A stretch of 64,000 nucleotides of DNA from Yinghuangia sp051388915 (GCF_051388915.1 NZ_JBPKBH010000022.1:62001-126000); one strand, 5' to 3'; positions 15,124-24,843 are shown, counted from the first letter of the stretch. The notes: a model not told the origin generated them from the letters alone. Numbers and translations: made by a program.

Positions 15124-16044
15124 ATGGACACGGCGCCCCGCGATCCGGGCGACGCCGGACAGCCCGCCCCGTCGACGAGCGCGGGCACCGCCGAGGGGAC
15201 ACACCCCACCCGGCCGCGCGTCGGCCACATCCAGTTCCTGAACTGCCTGCCGCTGTACTGGGGTATGGCGCACAGCGGCGCGCTGCTCGACATGGAGCTG
15301 ACCAAGGACACACCCGACCACCTCAACGACATGCTCGTACGCGGCGACCTCGACATCGCGCCGATCAGCCTGGTCGAGTTCCTGCGGCACGCGGACGACC
15401 TGGTCGTCCTCCCCGACATCGCGGTCGGCAGCGACGGGCCGGTCATGTCCGTGGTGTTGGTCAGCCAGGTGCCGCTGGACCAGCTCGACGGCGCGACGGT
15501 CGCGCTCGGCTCCACGTCCCGCACGTCGGTGCGTCTGGCCCGGCTGCTGCTGGAGGAGCGCGACGGCGTCCGGCCGCGCTACTTCACCTGCCCGCCCGAT
15601 CTCGCGCTGATGATGCAGGAGGCGGACGCCGGGGTCCTGATCGGGGACGCCGCGCTCCGCGCCTCGCTGCACGACGCCCCGCGCCTCGGCCTGCACGTCC
15701 ACGACCTGGGCCGGGAGTGGAAGGAATGGACGGGCCTGCCCTTCGTCTTCGCGGTCTGGGCGGCGCGCCGCGACTTCCTCGCACGGCATCCGGACCGGGT
15801 GCGCGACGTGCACCGCGCCTTCCTGGAGTCGCGCGACATGTCGATGGCCCGGGTGGACAAGGTCGCCGCCCAGGCCGCCCGCTGGGAGGCGTTCGACGCG
15901 GCCACGCTGGAGCGGTACTTCGCGGAGGCACTGGACTTCTCGCTGGGCGCGCGGCAGCTCGCGGGCATCGCGGAGTTCGCCCGGCGCACCGCGCACGACA
16001 CCGGGTATCCGGCGGACGTACGGGTGTCGCTGCTCGACGGGTGA
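15124..16044 (+). CDS. mqnA: MqnA, chorismate dehydratase
   Basis: 306-aa enzyme of the first futalosine step, chorismate to 3-[(1-carboxyvinyl)oxy]benzoate. The family N-terminal signature is VGHIQFLNCLPLYWG after a roughly 30-residue Pro/Ala-rich lead. Further signatures are DIAPISLVEFLRHADDL, VALGSTSRTSVRLARLLLEE, EADAGVLIGDAAL and EWTGLPFVFAVWAARR, as in periplasmic-binding-protein-like MqnA/MqnD folds. AGGGGG is 8 nt before ATG 15124; a GTG at 15115 is possible but overlaps that ribosome site. Confidence 0.93.
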   Translation: MDTAPRDPGDAGQPAPSTSAGTAEGTHPTRPRVGHIQFLNCLPLYWGMAHSGALLDMELTKDTPDHLNDMLVRGDLDIAPISLVEFLRHADDLVVLPDIAVGSDGPVMSVVLVSQVPLDQLDGATVALGSTSRTSVRLARLLLEERDGVRPRYFTCPPDLALMMQEADAGVLIGDAALRASLHDAPRLGLHVHDLGREWKEWTGLPFVFAVWAARRDFLARHPDRVRDVHRAFLESRDMSMARVDKVAAQAARWEAFDAATLERYFAEALDFSLGARQLAGIAEFARRTAHDTGYPADVRVSLLDG

Positions 16045-16189
16045 GGCTGCCGGTGCCGCTGCCCGTGCTGTTGCTCGTGTCGCTGCCGCTGCCGGCCCGT
16101 GCGCGAAGCCACCAGTGAGACCACCGCCACAACACCTCCACGCCGCAAGCCCTTGCCGCCAAGATCGCCGTGATCAAAGGTTGGCTCTC

Positions 16190-16771
16190 ATGGGCAAGGT
16201 TTATGCAGAAGGCATCACCGGCGAGCTGAAGGAATTCATACTCGGTCAGCCGGTGTACTTCGTGGCCACCGCACCGCTCGACCCCGACGGCCATGTCAAC
16301 GTGTCGCCGAAGGGCCACGCCGGCTCGTTCGCGGTGCTCGACGACTGGACGGTCGCGTACCTCGACTGGACCGGCAGCGGCGCCGAGACGCACGCCCACA
16401 TCCTGGAGAACGGCCGCATCACCCTCATGTGGACCGCCTTCACCGGCCCGCCCACCATCGTGCGGCTGCACGGCCGCGGCGAGACGGTACGCCGCGGCGA
16501 CGCGCGCTGGCCGGACCTCGCCGCGCGCTTCAAGGACGCCGGGGAGCCCGGCGTCCGCGCGATCGTCGTCGTGGACGTCAAGCGCGTATCGGACAGTTGC
16601 GGCTATTCCATACCGTTCATGGACTACGTCGGCGAGCGCGGGCAACTGCGCGCCTCCTGGGACGGCAAGTCGGGGGAGGAGGTCGAGACGTACATGGAGA
16701 AGAAGAACCGGACGAGCATCGACGGCCTCCCGGCCCTGCCCGCGACGCAGGGGACCGCGGCCGCCGGTTAG
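16190..16771 (+). CDS. Pyridoxamine-5'-phosphate-oxidase-like flavin protein
   Basis: 193-aa split-barrel FMN-binding protein. Start MGKVYAEGITGELKEFI; the motif VYFVATAPLDPDGHVNVSPK is the usual beginning of the PNPOx-like fold, followed by RITLMWTAFTGPPTIVRLHG. A conserved SCGYSIPFMDYVGER block follows. Known relatives are FMN or F420 reductases of uncertain substrate. It sits between mqnA and mqnC and could be co-transcribed with both (37-bp gap to mqnC), but I know of no required menaquinone role. Confidence 0.78.
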   Translation: MGKVYAEGITGELKEFILGQPVYFVATAPLDPDGHVNVSPKGHAGSFAVLDDWTVAYLDWTGSGAETHAHILENGRITLMWTAFTGPPTIVRLHGRGETVRRGDARWPDLAARFKDAGEPGVRAIVVVDVKRVSDSCGYSIPFMDYVGERGQLRASWDGKSGEEVETYMEKKNRTSIDGLPALPATQGTAAAG

Positions 16772-16807
16772 GCTTCGTGGTGGTTCCAAGTCGCCGTGGA
16801 GGATCCC

Positions 16808-18028
16808 GTGAGTGCTGTTGCCGCCGAGTCCGAGGGTGTTCGGTACGAGCTGCAACCGGTCCTGGACCGGGCCGCCGCGGGCGGCCGCATCACCCCCGAG
16901 GAAGCGCTGGAGCTGTACGTCAACGCCCCGCTGCACGCGCTCGGCCGCGCCGCCGACGAGGCGCGCCGCCGCCGGTACGCCGGGACCGAGCACATCGCGA
17001 CGTACATCATCGAGCGCAACATCAACTACACGAACGTGTGTGTCACGGCGTGCAAGTTCTGCGCGTTCTACGCCCCGCCCAAGAGCGAGAAGGGCTGGTC
17101 GCGCGAGCTCGACGAGATCCTGCGCCGGTGCGCGGAGACGGTCGAACTGGGCGGTACGCAGATCATGTTCCAGGGCGGCCACCACCCGGACTACGGCGTG
17201 GAGTACTACGAGCGCGCGTTCTCCGCGATCAAGGCGGACTTCCCGGAGCTGGTGATCCACTCCCTCGGCGCGTCCGAGGTCGAGCACATGTCGAAGGTGT
17301 CGGGCGTGTCGGTCGAGGAGGCCGTCACCCGCATCAAGGCCGCGGGCCTGGACTCGTTCGCGGGTGCCGGGGCCGAGCTGCTGCCGGCCCGCCCGCGCCA
17401 GGTCATCGCGCCGCTCAAGGAGTCGGGCGAACGCTGGCTGGAGATCATGGAGACGGCGCACGGGCTCGGCCTGGAGTCGACGTCCACGATGCTCATGGGC
17501 ACGGGTGAGACGAACGCCGAGCGCATCGAGCACATGCGCATGATCCGCGACGTGCAGGACCGCACGGGCGGGTTCCGGGCGTTCATCCCGTACACCTACC
17601 AGCCGGAGAACAACCACCTGAAGGGCCGCACCCAGGCGACCCTGCTGGAGTACCTCCGCATCATCGCGATCGGACGCCTCTTCTTCGACAACGTCAACCA
17701 CCTCCAGGGGTCCTGGCTGACGGTCGGCAAGGAGGCCGGGCAACTGTCGCTGCACTACGGGGCGGACGACCTCGGCTCGGTGATGCTGGAGGAGAACGTC
17801 GTGTCGTCCGCGGGCGCCAAGCACCGCTCGAACCGCATGGAGCTGATCCATCTGATCCGCGCCGCGGGGCGGGTCCCCGCGCAGCGGGACACGACGTACA
17901 ACCACCTCGTGGTGCACGACGACCCGGCCGCGGACCCGGTGGACGACCGCGTCGTGTCGCACCTGTCGTCGACGGCCATCGAGGGCGGGACGGCGCACCC
18001 GGCGCTGACGATTGTCGAGGCGCGCTGA
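16808..18028 (+). CDS. mqnC: MqnC, cyclic dehypoxanthinyl futalosine synthase (radical SAM)
   Basis: 406-aa radical SAM enzyme that cyclises dehypoxanthinyl futalosine. The cluster motif is C78-VTA-C82-KF-C85. Family blocks are GGTQIMFQGGHHPDYGVEYY, DSFAGAGAELLPARPR and the C-terminal GSVMLEENVVSSAGA. The GTG at 16808 has GGAGG 5 nt upstream and is preferred to the GTG at 16796, which would overlap the ribosome site. It is paralogous to mqnE; the HHPDYG block distinguishes MqnC. Confidence 0.95.
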   Translation: MSAVAAESEGVRYELQPVLDRAAAGGRITPEEALELYVNAPLHALGRAADEARRRRYAGTEHIATYIIERNINYTNVCVTACKFCAFYAPPKSEKGWSRELDEILRRCAETVELGGTQIMFQGGHHPDYGVEYYERAFSAIKADFPELVIHSLGASEVEHMSKVSGVSVEEAVTRIKAAGLDSFAGAGAELLPARPRQVIAPLKESGERWLEIMETAHGLGLESTSTMLMGTGETNAERIEHMRMIRDVQDRTGGFRAFIPYTYQPENNHLKGRTQATLLEYLRIIAIGRLFFDNVNHLQGSWLTVGKEAGQLSLHYGADDLGSVMLEENVVSSAGAKHRSNRMELIHLIRAAGRVPAQRDTTYNHLVVHDDPAADPVDDRVVSHLSSTAIEGGTAHPALTIVEAR

Positions 18029-18089
18029 GGGCACGCGATTTGCCCGGTCGGGATGGCGGTCCCGCCACCCTCTCCGGGAGGATGGCCCG

Positions 18090-19334
18090 ATGCCGCTGAC
18101 CATCCACGCCGCGCCGGTCGTGCTCACGATGACGGGCGAACCTCCCCTGCACGAAGGCGCCGTCGTCGTGGACGGCGACCGCATCGCGGCGGTCGTCCCC
18201 GCGGCGGAGGCCGTCGAGCGCTTCCCGGAGGCGCGCGTACGCCGATGGCGCGGTGTGCTGACGCCCGGGCTCGTCAACGCGCACACGCACTTGCAGTTCA
18301 CCGATTTCGGGCACCTCGCCGCGTCGGGGCTGCCGTTCCCGGAGTGGCTGGCGTCCCTCAACCGGGACCGCGCCGACTACACCGAGGCGCGCTGGCAGGA
18401 GAGCGCGCGCCGCGGCGTCCATCTGCTGCTCAAGTCCGGCACGACGGCCGTCGCGGACATCGTGTCGAACCGCCCGGCCCTGGTCCCGGTGGCCCGCTCC
18501 GGCATCCGCGGCATCTCGTACATCGAGGTGATCGCCGACTCGCCGCGCTGGGACGCCAAGCGCCGGGCGCGCCTGCTGGACGTCCTGACCACGCCCGCCG
18601 GCCGGACCCTCGGCGTCTCGCCGCACACGCCGTACACGGTCGGCACCGAGGTCTTCCGCGAGAGCGTCGCCATCGCGCGCGAACGCGGCCTGCGCATTCA
18701 CCCGCACCTGGCGGAGTCCGCGCACGAGATCGAGTTCGTACGCGACGGCACCGGCCCGTTCGCCCTCGTCAATCACGCCGTCGGCTTCAGTCTGGAACTC
18801 CTCGACGGCGGCAGCGGGTTGACCCCGGCGGCGTACCTCGACTCGATCGACGCCCTGGGCCCGGACGTGCACGTCGCCCACGGCGTCCACCTGGACGTCG
18901 CCGACCGCGCGATCCTCCGTGAGCGCGGCACACCGGTTGCCCTGTGCGTACGCTCGAACCGCATCCTCCAGGCGGGGGAACCCCCGGTGGCCGACTACCT
19001 TTCCGAGGGCTCACCGATCGCCCTGGGCACCGACTCCCTCGCCTCTTCCCCGTCCCTCGATCTGTGGGAAGAGGCGGCAGCCGTACGCGAGTTGGCGATC
19101 CGTCAGGGCTACACCGCCGCCGACCTCGACCGCCGCCTGGTGGAAGCCGCCACCATCGGCGGCGCCGCGGCCCTGTCCCTCCCCGACGCCGGATCCCTCC
19201 GCCCCGACATCCCCGCCGACTTCGCCGTTTTCGACGTACCGACCGACGGGGACCCGTACGCCGCCCTCCTGGCCCACGGCACCGGCTCCTGCATCGGCAC
19301 CTCCCTCAACGGCCGCCTGGTCCACCGCCGTTGA
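18090..19334 (+). CDS. Amidohydrolase, candidate aminodeoxyfutalosine deaminase
   Basis: 414-aa metal-dependent amidohydrolase with an N-terminal composite domain. Metal ligands are the HxH of VNAHTHLQF, His in RIHPHLAES, His in VHVAHGVHLD and Asp in ALGTDSLASS. The position 61 bp after mqnC, inside a menaquinone block, suggests conversion of aminodeoxyfutalosine to futalosine, the step some actinomycetes use before MqnB. Imidazolonepropionase, guanine deaminase or chlorohydrolase relatives are alternatives by fold. GGGAGGA precedes ATG 18090. Confidence 0.7.
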   Translation: MPLTIHAAPVVLTMTGEPPLHEGAVVVDGDRIAAVVPAAEAVERFPEARVRRWRGVLTPGLVNAHTHLQFTDFGHLAASGLPFPEWLASLNRDRADYTEARWQESARRGVHLLLKSGTTAVADIVSNRPALVPVARSGIRGISYIEVIADSPRWDAKRRARLLDVLTTPAGRTLGVSPHTPYTVGTEVFRESVAIARERGLRIHPHLAESAHEIEFVRDGTGPFALVNHAVGFSLELLDGGSGLTPAAYLDSIDALGPDVHVAHGVHLDVADRAILRERGTPVALCVRSNRILQAGEPPVADYLSEGSPIALGTDSLASSPSLDLWEEAAAVRELAIRQGYTAADLDRRLVEAATIGGAAALSLPDAGSLRPDIPADFAVFDVPTDGDPYAALLAHGTGSCIGTSLNGRLVHRR

Positions 19335-19446
19335 TCCGACCCACTCATCAACCCCCAAGTAGTTTTCCGACCGTTGGCCATCGTTGTCTTGTAGCGCTCG
19401 CCGTGCCGGCGACAACCCCTCGGTCTTGCGGCGGCCCGTCTTCGCG

Positions 19447-22170
19447 CTAGTCCTCTTCGTCTTCCTCCTCGTCCGACTCCATCTCGTCTGCCAAGTCCTG
19501 GTACTCGTCCTCGATGTCCAATAGGTGCTCGCGCAGGTCCTCGCCGAGGGGGCTCTCGTCTGTCCACCACGGCGTCTCCGAGGGTTCGCCCGCCAAATCG
19601 TCCGCGACGGAGCGGTAGACGGCCTCCAGCCAGGGGAAGGCCACGGCCGGCTCGGGGCGGGGATCCCAGCCGTCGGGGTCGAAGTCGAGCTCCTCCAGGT
19701 CGCGGATCCGGGGGACGGGGACCGGAAGTTGCCGGTGCTTCAGCGTCCAGGTGTTGCGGAAGAAGTCGAAGTTCAGGTGGTGGCAGTCGTCCGTCTCGGA
19801 GAAGAGGATCGGCGGCACCAGGAGGTGCACGGCTTCGACGGTCGCGGCGATGTCCAGGTAATTCGCGGGTCGGCCACCGGAGTTCCAGCAGGCCGCGAAG
19901 TTCACCGGGGCGAGCGGCTCCTTCCCGAGTACGTGGATCTGGTTGCCTCGGATCACGAACTTGTCCGGGTCGAGCACCACCTCTTGGCCGAGCAGCAGGA
20001 TGGGCGCCGGAAGAATGTGAGCCTTCGCGAACGACTGTGCCGCGTCGTTGAGTTCGACGACCTCACTGAACCGTGTGGCCTCGAAGTCCGCCCACGAGTG
20101 GAACGGGCAGCACGAGTCGTCGGTTTCCTCGGCCGCCGGGAAGAGCACGGCCTTGTCGAACTCCGGTACGGCTTCCGAAGCCGCCCGGCCGCGCTCGCCG
20201 CGCCGCTCCCGGAGAAACGCTGTCACCCAGTCCGTTCCCCGGGCCTCGATCACGGACGTCTCGCACACGTCCCGGAAGGGCGTCCCGCCGAGCGTGCAGT
20301 TGAAGTAGTCGAGCAACGTGATCGCGGCGCACGCCGCGAGCGAAAGGCCCTCGGACTTCGCGAACCAGAAGTCGTGGCCGTTGGCGACGAAGTCCACACC
20401 TCTGAACCGTTTGTGGACGAACGGTTCGACCGAGGCGGCCTCGCCCGGCAGACCGTTCCAGTGCGCCGCCGCGACCTGATTGAAGTACGTGTCGGCATAC
20501 GGGGCCAGTTCCGGTGCGAAGACGCTCTCGCCGGTCAGGTAGCACGCCTTGGCGAACAACGCGCCGATGTCCGGGTCGTGGGCGACATCGGACTCGGACT
20601 GATGAAAGATCAGCTCCGTGCGCAGGAAGACCTTGTCGCCGTCGCGATACGCCGCCCCCTCGTGTGCGCGGCTCTGGTCGAAGACCACACAGGTGAACGC
20701 CTCGATGTCGGTCAGCGTCGCCAAGTCGGTCAGCCGGAGCGCCGGTTCGCCGGTGCCGCCGGTCAGGTAGAGCAAAACCGTGTACCGGGAGACGTGACCG
20801 CGCGCACGGTCGTAGTACGGCGTGTCCAGATGGTGCCGGAACTTCCCGTCCCCCGGGCGGAACCGGTTGGCCCGGAACACCGGGTTGACGTGCGAGAAGC
20901 CGTCGAGCACGTCGTCCGGCAGAGCCGCCTTCACCGCCCGTCCGAGCGCGTCGGCGAGGACGGCCGAGTGGAAGATGAAGCGTTCGCCGCCGCGGGAGAC
21001 GGAGTTGAGCGGCGGGACATAGAGGTTGAGGTCGTCGAGGCGCATGAGACGAGCGCGGCATTCGTCCGAGACCTCCAGTCGCGTGACGTACGCACCGGGC
21101 GCCAGTTCCGTGGCGGTCCCGGCCGACAGCACGTCTGACGGCATGTCCGTGAAGAACCGGTCCAGCGGGACGATGTTCTCGAACGTGCGGAACGACAGTT
21201 CACGCGGGTCCGCGAAGACGGCCGCCAGGTGCGGTGCGTCGTCGCTGGGCCTGGCGAAGAGGTCACGTGTCGTCCCGTCGACTTCCTGTTCCAGCCGTGC
21301 GGCTTCCACGAACCGGAGGGCCGTGAACCGCGCCGACGGATGCCAGCACACCGCGAGCCCGTCGATTACGGCAGTGGGCTCAGCCTCGGTTGCGTCCACC
21401 TTGGCCCGGCAGCGTTCCACCTCGGCCTCGGACGCTGCCGACGAAGCCAACGCGAGGAAGAGATCCCGTAGTTCGACGCTCACATGCTCCCCCCAGAGAC
21501 AGCGCAGTGCGGCCGGAAGGCGGGCGGCGGACGCGAGTATTCGTACGCCTGCGTCGGAGACGTCGCGGCGGTGCAGATGCAGGATCCGAAGACGATCCGC
21601 GAACGCGGCCTCGGCCAGGGCCTGTGCGCCTTCCGCCCCGATCCGGTTGTACCTGAGGTCGAGTTCTTCGACGTGGCGCAGGTGCGCCAGCGCGCGTACG
21701 CCGACAGCGCCGAACCGGTTGTGCTGGAGACGCAGCCGCCGGACGTCGTCGAGGTGCCCGGACCGGACGAGCGCGTCCAGGCCCTCATCGCCGATTCCGC
21801 AGTAACGCAGGTCGAGTGTCTCTGTCCGGCCCCGCGAGATCGCGGTGGCGAGGTGCCGGGCTCCCGTGTCGCCGATGCGGAAGTAGGACAGCTCCAGTTC
21901 GCGAAGTCCTCCGAGGTCGAGGTCGGCGAGTCTTTCGTCGCCGTGCGGCGGCGGGGGCATCGGCGTTCCGTCGTCTTCGAAGTCCGGTACGTCGTCCCAG
22001 TATTCGGTGTCGGCTTCCTCGTCCTTCGTACCCGGACGGATGCGCAACCCGGTCACGAAAGGCCCGCGCAGGGCCTCGGCAATCTGCGCGGGAGCCTCCT
22101 GGGACCACGAGACGACGACCTTCGTGGCGACGGTGTCCGGAGATTTGCGAAGGGTGCTCTCAAGTCGCAT
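19447..22170 (-). CDS. Leucine-rich-repeat / 2OG-Fe(II) oxygenase fusion protein
   Basis: 907-aa protein of a kind I do not recognise as a named family. Residues about 85-225 form five RI-like leucine-rich repeats (ELELSYFRIGDTGARHLA, TLDLRYCGIGDEGLDAL, ELDLRYNRIGAEGAQALA). Residues about 330-525 look like a prolyl-4-hydroxylase-type double-stranded beta helix: H447-L-D449, then YTVLLYLTGGTGEPALRL, His503 in SRAHEG and Arg517, i.e. the iron triad HxD...H plus a 2-oxoglutarate Arg. The remaining about 380 residues are a Trp/Phe/Cys-rich domain of unknown fold and an acidic tail (EEEDEED). No signal peptide. Start ATG 22170; weak ribosome site. It lies alone on the minus strand between two menaquinone genes. 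Confidence 0.7.
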   Translation of the reverse strand: MRLESTLRKSPDTVATKVVVSWSQEAPAQIAEALRGPFVTGLRIRPGTKDEEADTEYWDDVPDFEDDGTPMPPPPHGDERLADLDLGGLRELELSYFRIGDTGARHLATAISRGRTETLDLRYCGIGDEGLDALVRSGHLDDVRRLRLQHNRFGAVGVRALAHLRHVEELDLRYNRIGAEGAQALAEAAFADRLRILHLHRRDVSDAGVRILASAARLPAALRCLWGEHVSVELRDLFLALASSAASEAEVERCRAKVDATEAEPTAVIDGLAVCWHPSARFTALRFVEAARLEQEVDGTTRDLFARPSDDAPHLAAVFADPRELSFRTFENIVPLDRFFTDMPSDVLSAGTATELAPGAYVTRLEVSDECRARLMRLDDLNLYVPPLNSVSRGGERFIFHSAVLADALGRAVKAALPDDVLDGFSHVNPVFRANRFRPGDGKFRHHLDTPYYDRARGHVSRYTVLLYLTGGTGEPALRLTDLATLTDIEAFTCVVFDQSRAHEGAAYRDGDKVFLRTELIFHQSESDVAHDPDIGALFAKACYLTGESVFAPELAPYADTYFNQVAAAHWNGLPGEAASVEPFVHKRFRGVDFVANGHDFWFAKSEGLSLAACAAITLLDYFNCTLGGTPFRDVCETSVIEARGTDWVTAFLRERRGERGRAASEAVPEFDKAVLFPAAEETDDSCCPFHSWADFEATRFSEVVELNDAAQSFAKAHILPAPILLLGQEVVLDPDKFVIRGNQIHVLGKEPLAPVNFAACWNSGGRPANYLDIAATVEAVHLLVPPILFSETDDCHHLNFDFFRNTWTLKHRQLPVPVPRIRDLEELDFDPDGWDPRPEPAVAFPWLEAVYRSVADDLAGEPSETPWWTDESPLGEDLREHLLDIEDEYQDLADEMESDEEEDEED

Positions 22171-22322
22171 GTCTGGCACGGTCTTGACCCTAGGTGCTGC
22201 CACCGACGCCACGAACCGTCCGTGCCGTCGACGGTCCCCGCCCGACCCCCGCCGCCCGTGGCAGCGACACCCTGCCGACCCGCGTGTACGGAGCCGGGGC
22301 GCCGACAGGCGAAGATGTACCT

Positions 22323-23024
22323 GTGACCCGAGCATCCCTGGACAAGAAGCCGCGCGACGTCGCCGCGATGTTCGACGACGTGGCGGAGAAGTACGACACC
22401 ACCAATACCGTCCTTTCCCTCGGCCAGGACAGACTGTGGCGCAAGGCCGTCGCCCAGGCCGTCGACGCGCGTCCCGGGGAACGGGTGCTCGACCTTGCTG
22501 CCGGGACCGGCACCAGTTCGCTGCCGTTCCGCGACGCCGGGGCCGACGTCGTACCGTGCGACTTCTCGATCGGCATGCTGCGCGAGGGCAAGCGCCGCCA
22601 CCCCGACCTGCCCTTCACCGCGGGCGACGCCATGCGGCTGCCCTTCGCGGACGGTGCGTTCGACGCCGTGACCATCTCCTTCGGGCTGCGGAACGTCAGT
22701 GACCCCAAGGCCGCCCTCGCCGAGATGCTGCGTGTGACGCGCCCCGGCGGGCGACTGCTCGTGTGCGAGTTCAGCCACCCCACCTGGAAGCCGTTCCGCA
22801 CGGCGTACGTCGAGTACCTCATGCGTGCCCTGCCCCCCGTCGCGACCAAGGTCAGCAGCAATCCGGACGCGTACGTCTACCTCGCCGAGTCGATCCGGGC
22901 CTGGCCCGACCAGCCGCACCTGGCCGCTCTCGTACGCGAGTCCGGTTGGGAGCGCGTCGCCTGGCGCGACCTCTCGGGTGGCATCGTCGCGCTGCACCGT
23001 GCCTTCAAGCCGTCGGCTCGTTAG
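22323..23024 (+). CDS. menG: MenG/UbiE demethylmenaquinone C-methyltransferase
   Basis: 233-aa class I SAM methyltransferase for the last step of menaquinone synthesis. Motif I is VLDLAAGTGTSSLPF; UbiE-type blocks are MFDDVAEKYDTTNTVLSLGQ near the N-terminus, AVTISFGLRNVSDPKAALAE and RPGGRLLVCEFSHP. Start GTG 22323 gives the normal family N-terminus. Divergent from the LRR-oxygenase gene with about 150 bp between. Confidence 0.93.
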   Translation: MTRASLDKKPRDVAAMFDDVAEKYDTTNTVLSLGQDRLWRKAVAQAVDARPGERVLDLAAGTGTSSLPFRDAGADVVPCDFSIGMLREGKRRHPDLPFTAGDAMRLPFADGAFDAVTISFGLRNVSDPKAALAEMLRVTRPGGRLLVCEFSHPTWKPFRTAYVEYLMRALPPVATKVSSNPDAYVYLAESIRAWPDQPHLAALVRESGWERVAWRDLSGGIVALHRAFKPSAR

Positions 23025-23064
23025 ACAGGGGGCAAGCGGAGCGACGACGCCGAGGAGCTGATCG

Positions 23065-24639
23065 ATGCGCTGGGCTGCCCTCGTGGTCGCCGCTGTCCTC
23101 GTCGCCGTCGCGGGTTGCTCGGCCGGCGAGACCGGCACCCCCGTCGGCGCCTCGCAGCGGCCGCCGGGGGAGGGTGGCGCGTCCGGCGACCGGGACGACG
23201 ACCCTCGGCCCGGCGGCGCGAAGCCGTCGGCCACCTCGACGGCCGTGCCGCCCCTCGACGTCGCCGCGGAGAACTCCAAGCCCGGCACCGAGGACTGGAA
23301 GACCGGCCTGCGCACCGGCCCCGCGCGGTCGATCGAGGCGTACGCCGACCGGATCGCCGTCCGCCCGGGTGAAACCTTCCGCCTGTTCGTGTCGACCACC
23401 GCGCCGGGCTACACCGTCACCGCGTACCGCATGGGCTGGTACGGCGGCGACAAAGGCCGCGAGGTGTGGAGGTCCGCACACGTACCCGGCCGCAAACAGG
23501 CCGCCCCCGTCGTCGACCCCGGCGTCAACACGGTGCACGCCGATTGGGACCCGTCCCTTACCGTCCCCACGACAGACTGGCCCGAGGGTTCCTACCTCCT
23601 TCTCCTGACCTCGGACGTGGGCTTCAGCACCTATGTCCCTGTCACCGTGCGCGGAGGCCAGACGCGCGGGCGCATGGTGTTGCTGAATGCGGTCACGACC
23701 TGGCAGGCGTACAACGAATGGGGCGGCTACAACCTCTACAACGGTCCGCAGGACTACAGCGACCGGGCGCGCATTGTCAGCTTCGACCGGCCGTACGACA
23801 GCACCGGCGCGGCCGGGTTCCTCAACATGGAGCTGCCGCTGATCGCCCTTGCCGAGCGCATGGGCCTGCCCGTGTCGTATGCGACCGACGTGGACCTCGA
23901 CGCCGACCCCAAGCTGTTCGCCGGGGCGACCGCTGTGATCACTCTCGGGCACGACGAGTACTGGTCGACGGCCATGCGCGAACACGCCACGGAGTTTCGC
24001 GACTCCGGCACCAACCTGGCCTTCCTGGGTGCCAACGCCGTCAACCGGCACATCCGGTTCGGCCGGACCGCGCTCGGCGACCGCCGCCTGGTGATTTGCT
24101 ACAAGTCGGCCGCGGAGGACCCGATGGCCGCGGACGACGCGACCGAGACGACGCAGGACTGGCGCCTTCCGCCGCACCCGCGGCCGGAGAACGTCCTGAC
24201 CGGCACCTACTACCAGTGCTTCCCGGGCAACGCGCCGTTTGTCGTCTGGGACGCGGACGCGTGGATGTTCGCGGGTACGGGCGCTCGGCGCGGCAGCGCG
24301 TACAAGGGCCTTGTCGGCGTCGAGTACGACCGCGTGGTGCGCGACCCCGCGCCGCCGCAGCCGATCCAGGTGCTCAGCCACTCGCCGGTCACGTGCGGCG
24401 GGAAGGCCGACTACGCCAACGCGTCCTACTACACGGTGCCTTCCGGCGCCGGGGTGTTCTCCACCGGCACGATGCGCTGGGTGTGCGCGCTCGGGACGGC
24501 GTGCGGCCAGTACCTCGACGAGGCGGGGCGTCGGTTCGCGATCCAGGTGACGGAGAACGTCCTGCGCGCCTTCGCCACCGGGCCGGCCGGGAAGGCGCAC
24601 CCTGCTCGGGCGAACCTCGGTGAGGTGAGCGAGCCGTGA
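23065..24639 (+). CDS. Lipoprotein with N,N-dimethylformamidase large-subunit-like domain
   Basis: 524 aa. Lipobox LVAVAGC with Cys18, then a Pro/Gly-rich linker to about residue 60. The folded part starts with an Ig-like strand set (YADRIAVRPGETFRLFV, YRMGWYGGDKGREVW) and continues into the DMFase C-terminal type domain (RMVLLNAVTTWQAYNEWGGY, VITLGHDEYWSTAMREH, GTNLAFLGANAVNRHIRF). Such proteins are widespread surface proteins of actinomycetes; real amidase activity is unproven. AGGAG 8 nt before ATG. Confidence 0.78.
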   Translation: MRWAALVVAAVLVAVAGCSAGETGTPVGASQRPPGEGGASGDRDDDPRPGGAKPSATSTAVPPLDVAAENSKPGTEDWKTGLRTGPARSIEAYADRIAVRPGETFRLFVSTTAPGYTVTAYRMGWYGGDKGREVWRSAHVPGRKQAAPVVDPGVNTVHADWDPSLTVPTTDWPEGSYLLLLTSDVGFSTYVPVTVRGGQTRGRMVLLNAVTTWQAYNEWGGYNLYNGPQDYSDRARIVSFDRPYDSTGAAGFLNMELPLIALAERMGLPVSYATDVDLDADPKLFAGATAVITLGHDEYWSTAMREHATEFRDSGTNLAFLGANAVNRHIRFGRTALGDRRLVICYKSAAEDPMAADDATETTQDWRLPPHPRPENVLTGTYYQCFPGNAPFVVWDADAWMFAGTGARRGSAYKGLVGVEYDRVVRDPAPPQPIQVLSHSPVTCGGKADYANASYYTVPSGAGVFSTGTMRWVCALGTACGQYLDEAGRRFAIQVTENVLRAFATGPAGKAHPARANLGEVSEP

Positions 24640-24843
24640 GCCGTGGGAGGTGAATCGTGGGCTGTGTGACATGGGCTGTGCGACCTCCGCTGTGAGCCGT
24701 GGGGTTGCCGACTCGATCGACGCTAGCCGGGGTCCGTCGAGTGCTCGGGTCCGTCGTCCACAGCCCGACGACCACAATCCACGTCTTCCACAGCCCACCG
24801 CCGACGGAGATCGAGATCGGGCGTCGCTGGATACGGTGTGGGC
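24640..24843. repeat. Short GTGAGCCGTGGG-type repeats between lipoprotein and MOSC genes
   Basis: Imperfect copies of GTGAGCCGTGGG and GTGGGCTGTGTGAC occur at about 24632-24706. No gene seen. The MOSC gene promoter must lie in the second half. Confidence 0.4.

Noticed and set aside
15584..18361. 925-codon minus-strand open frame
   Set aside because: Antisense to mqnA, the PNPOx-like gene and mqnC; Arg/Ala/His-rich composition, no domains.
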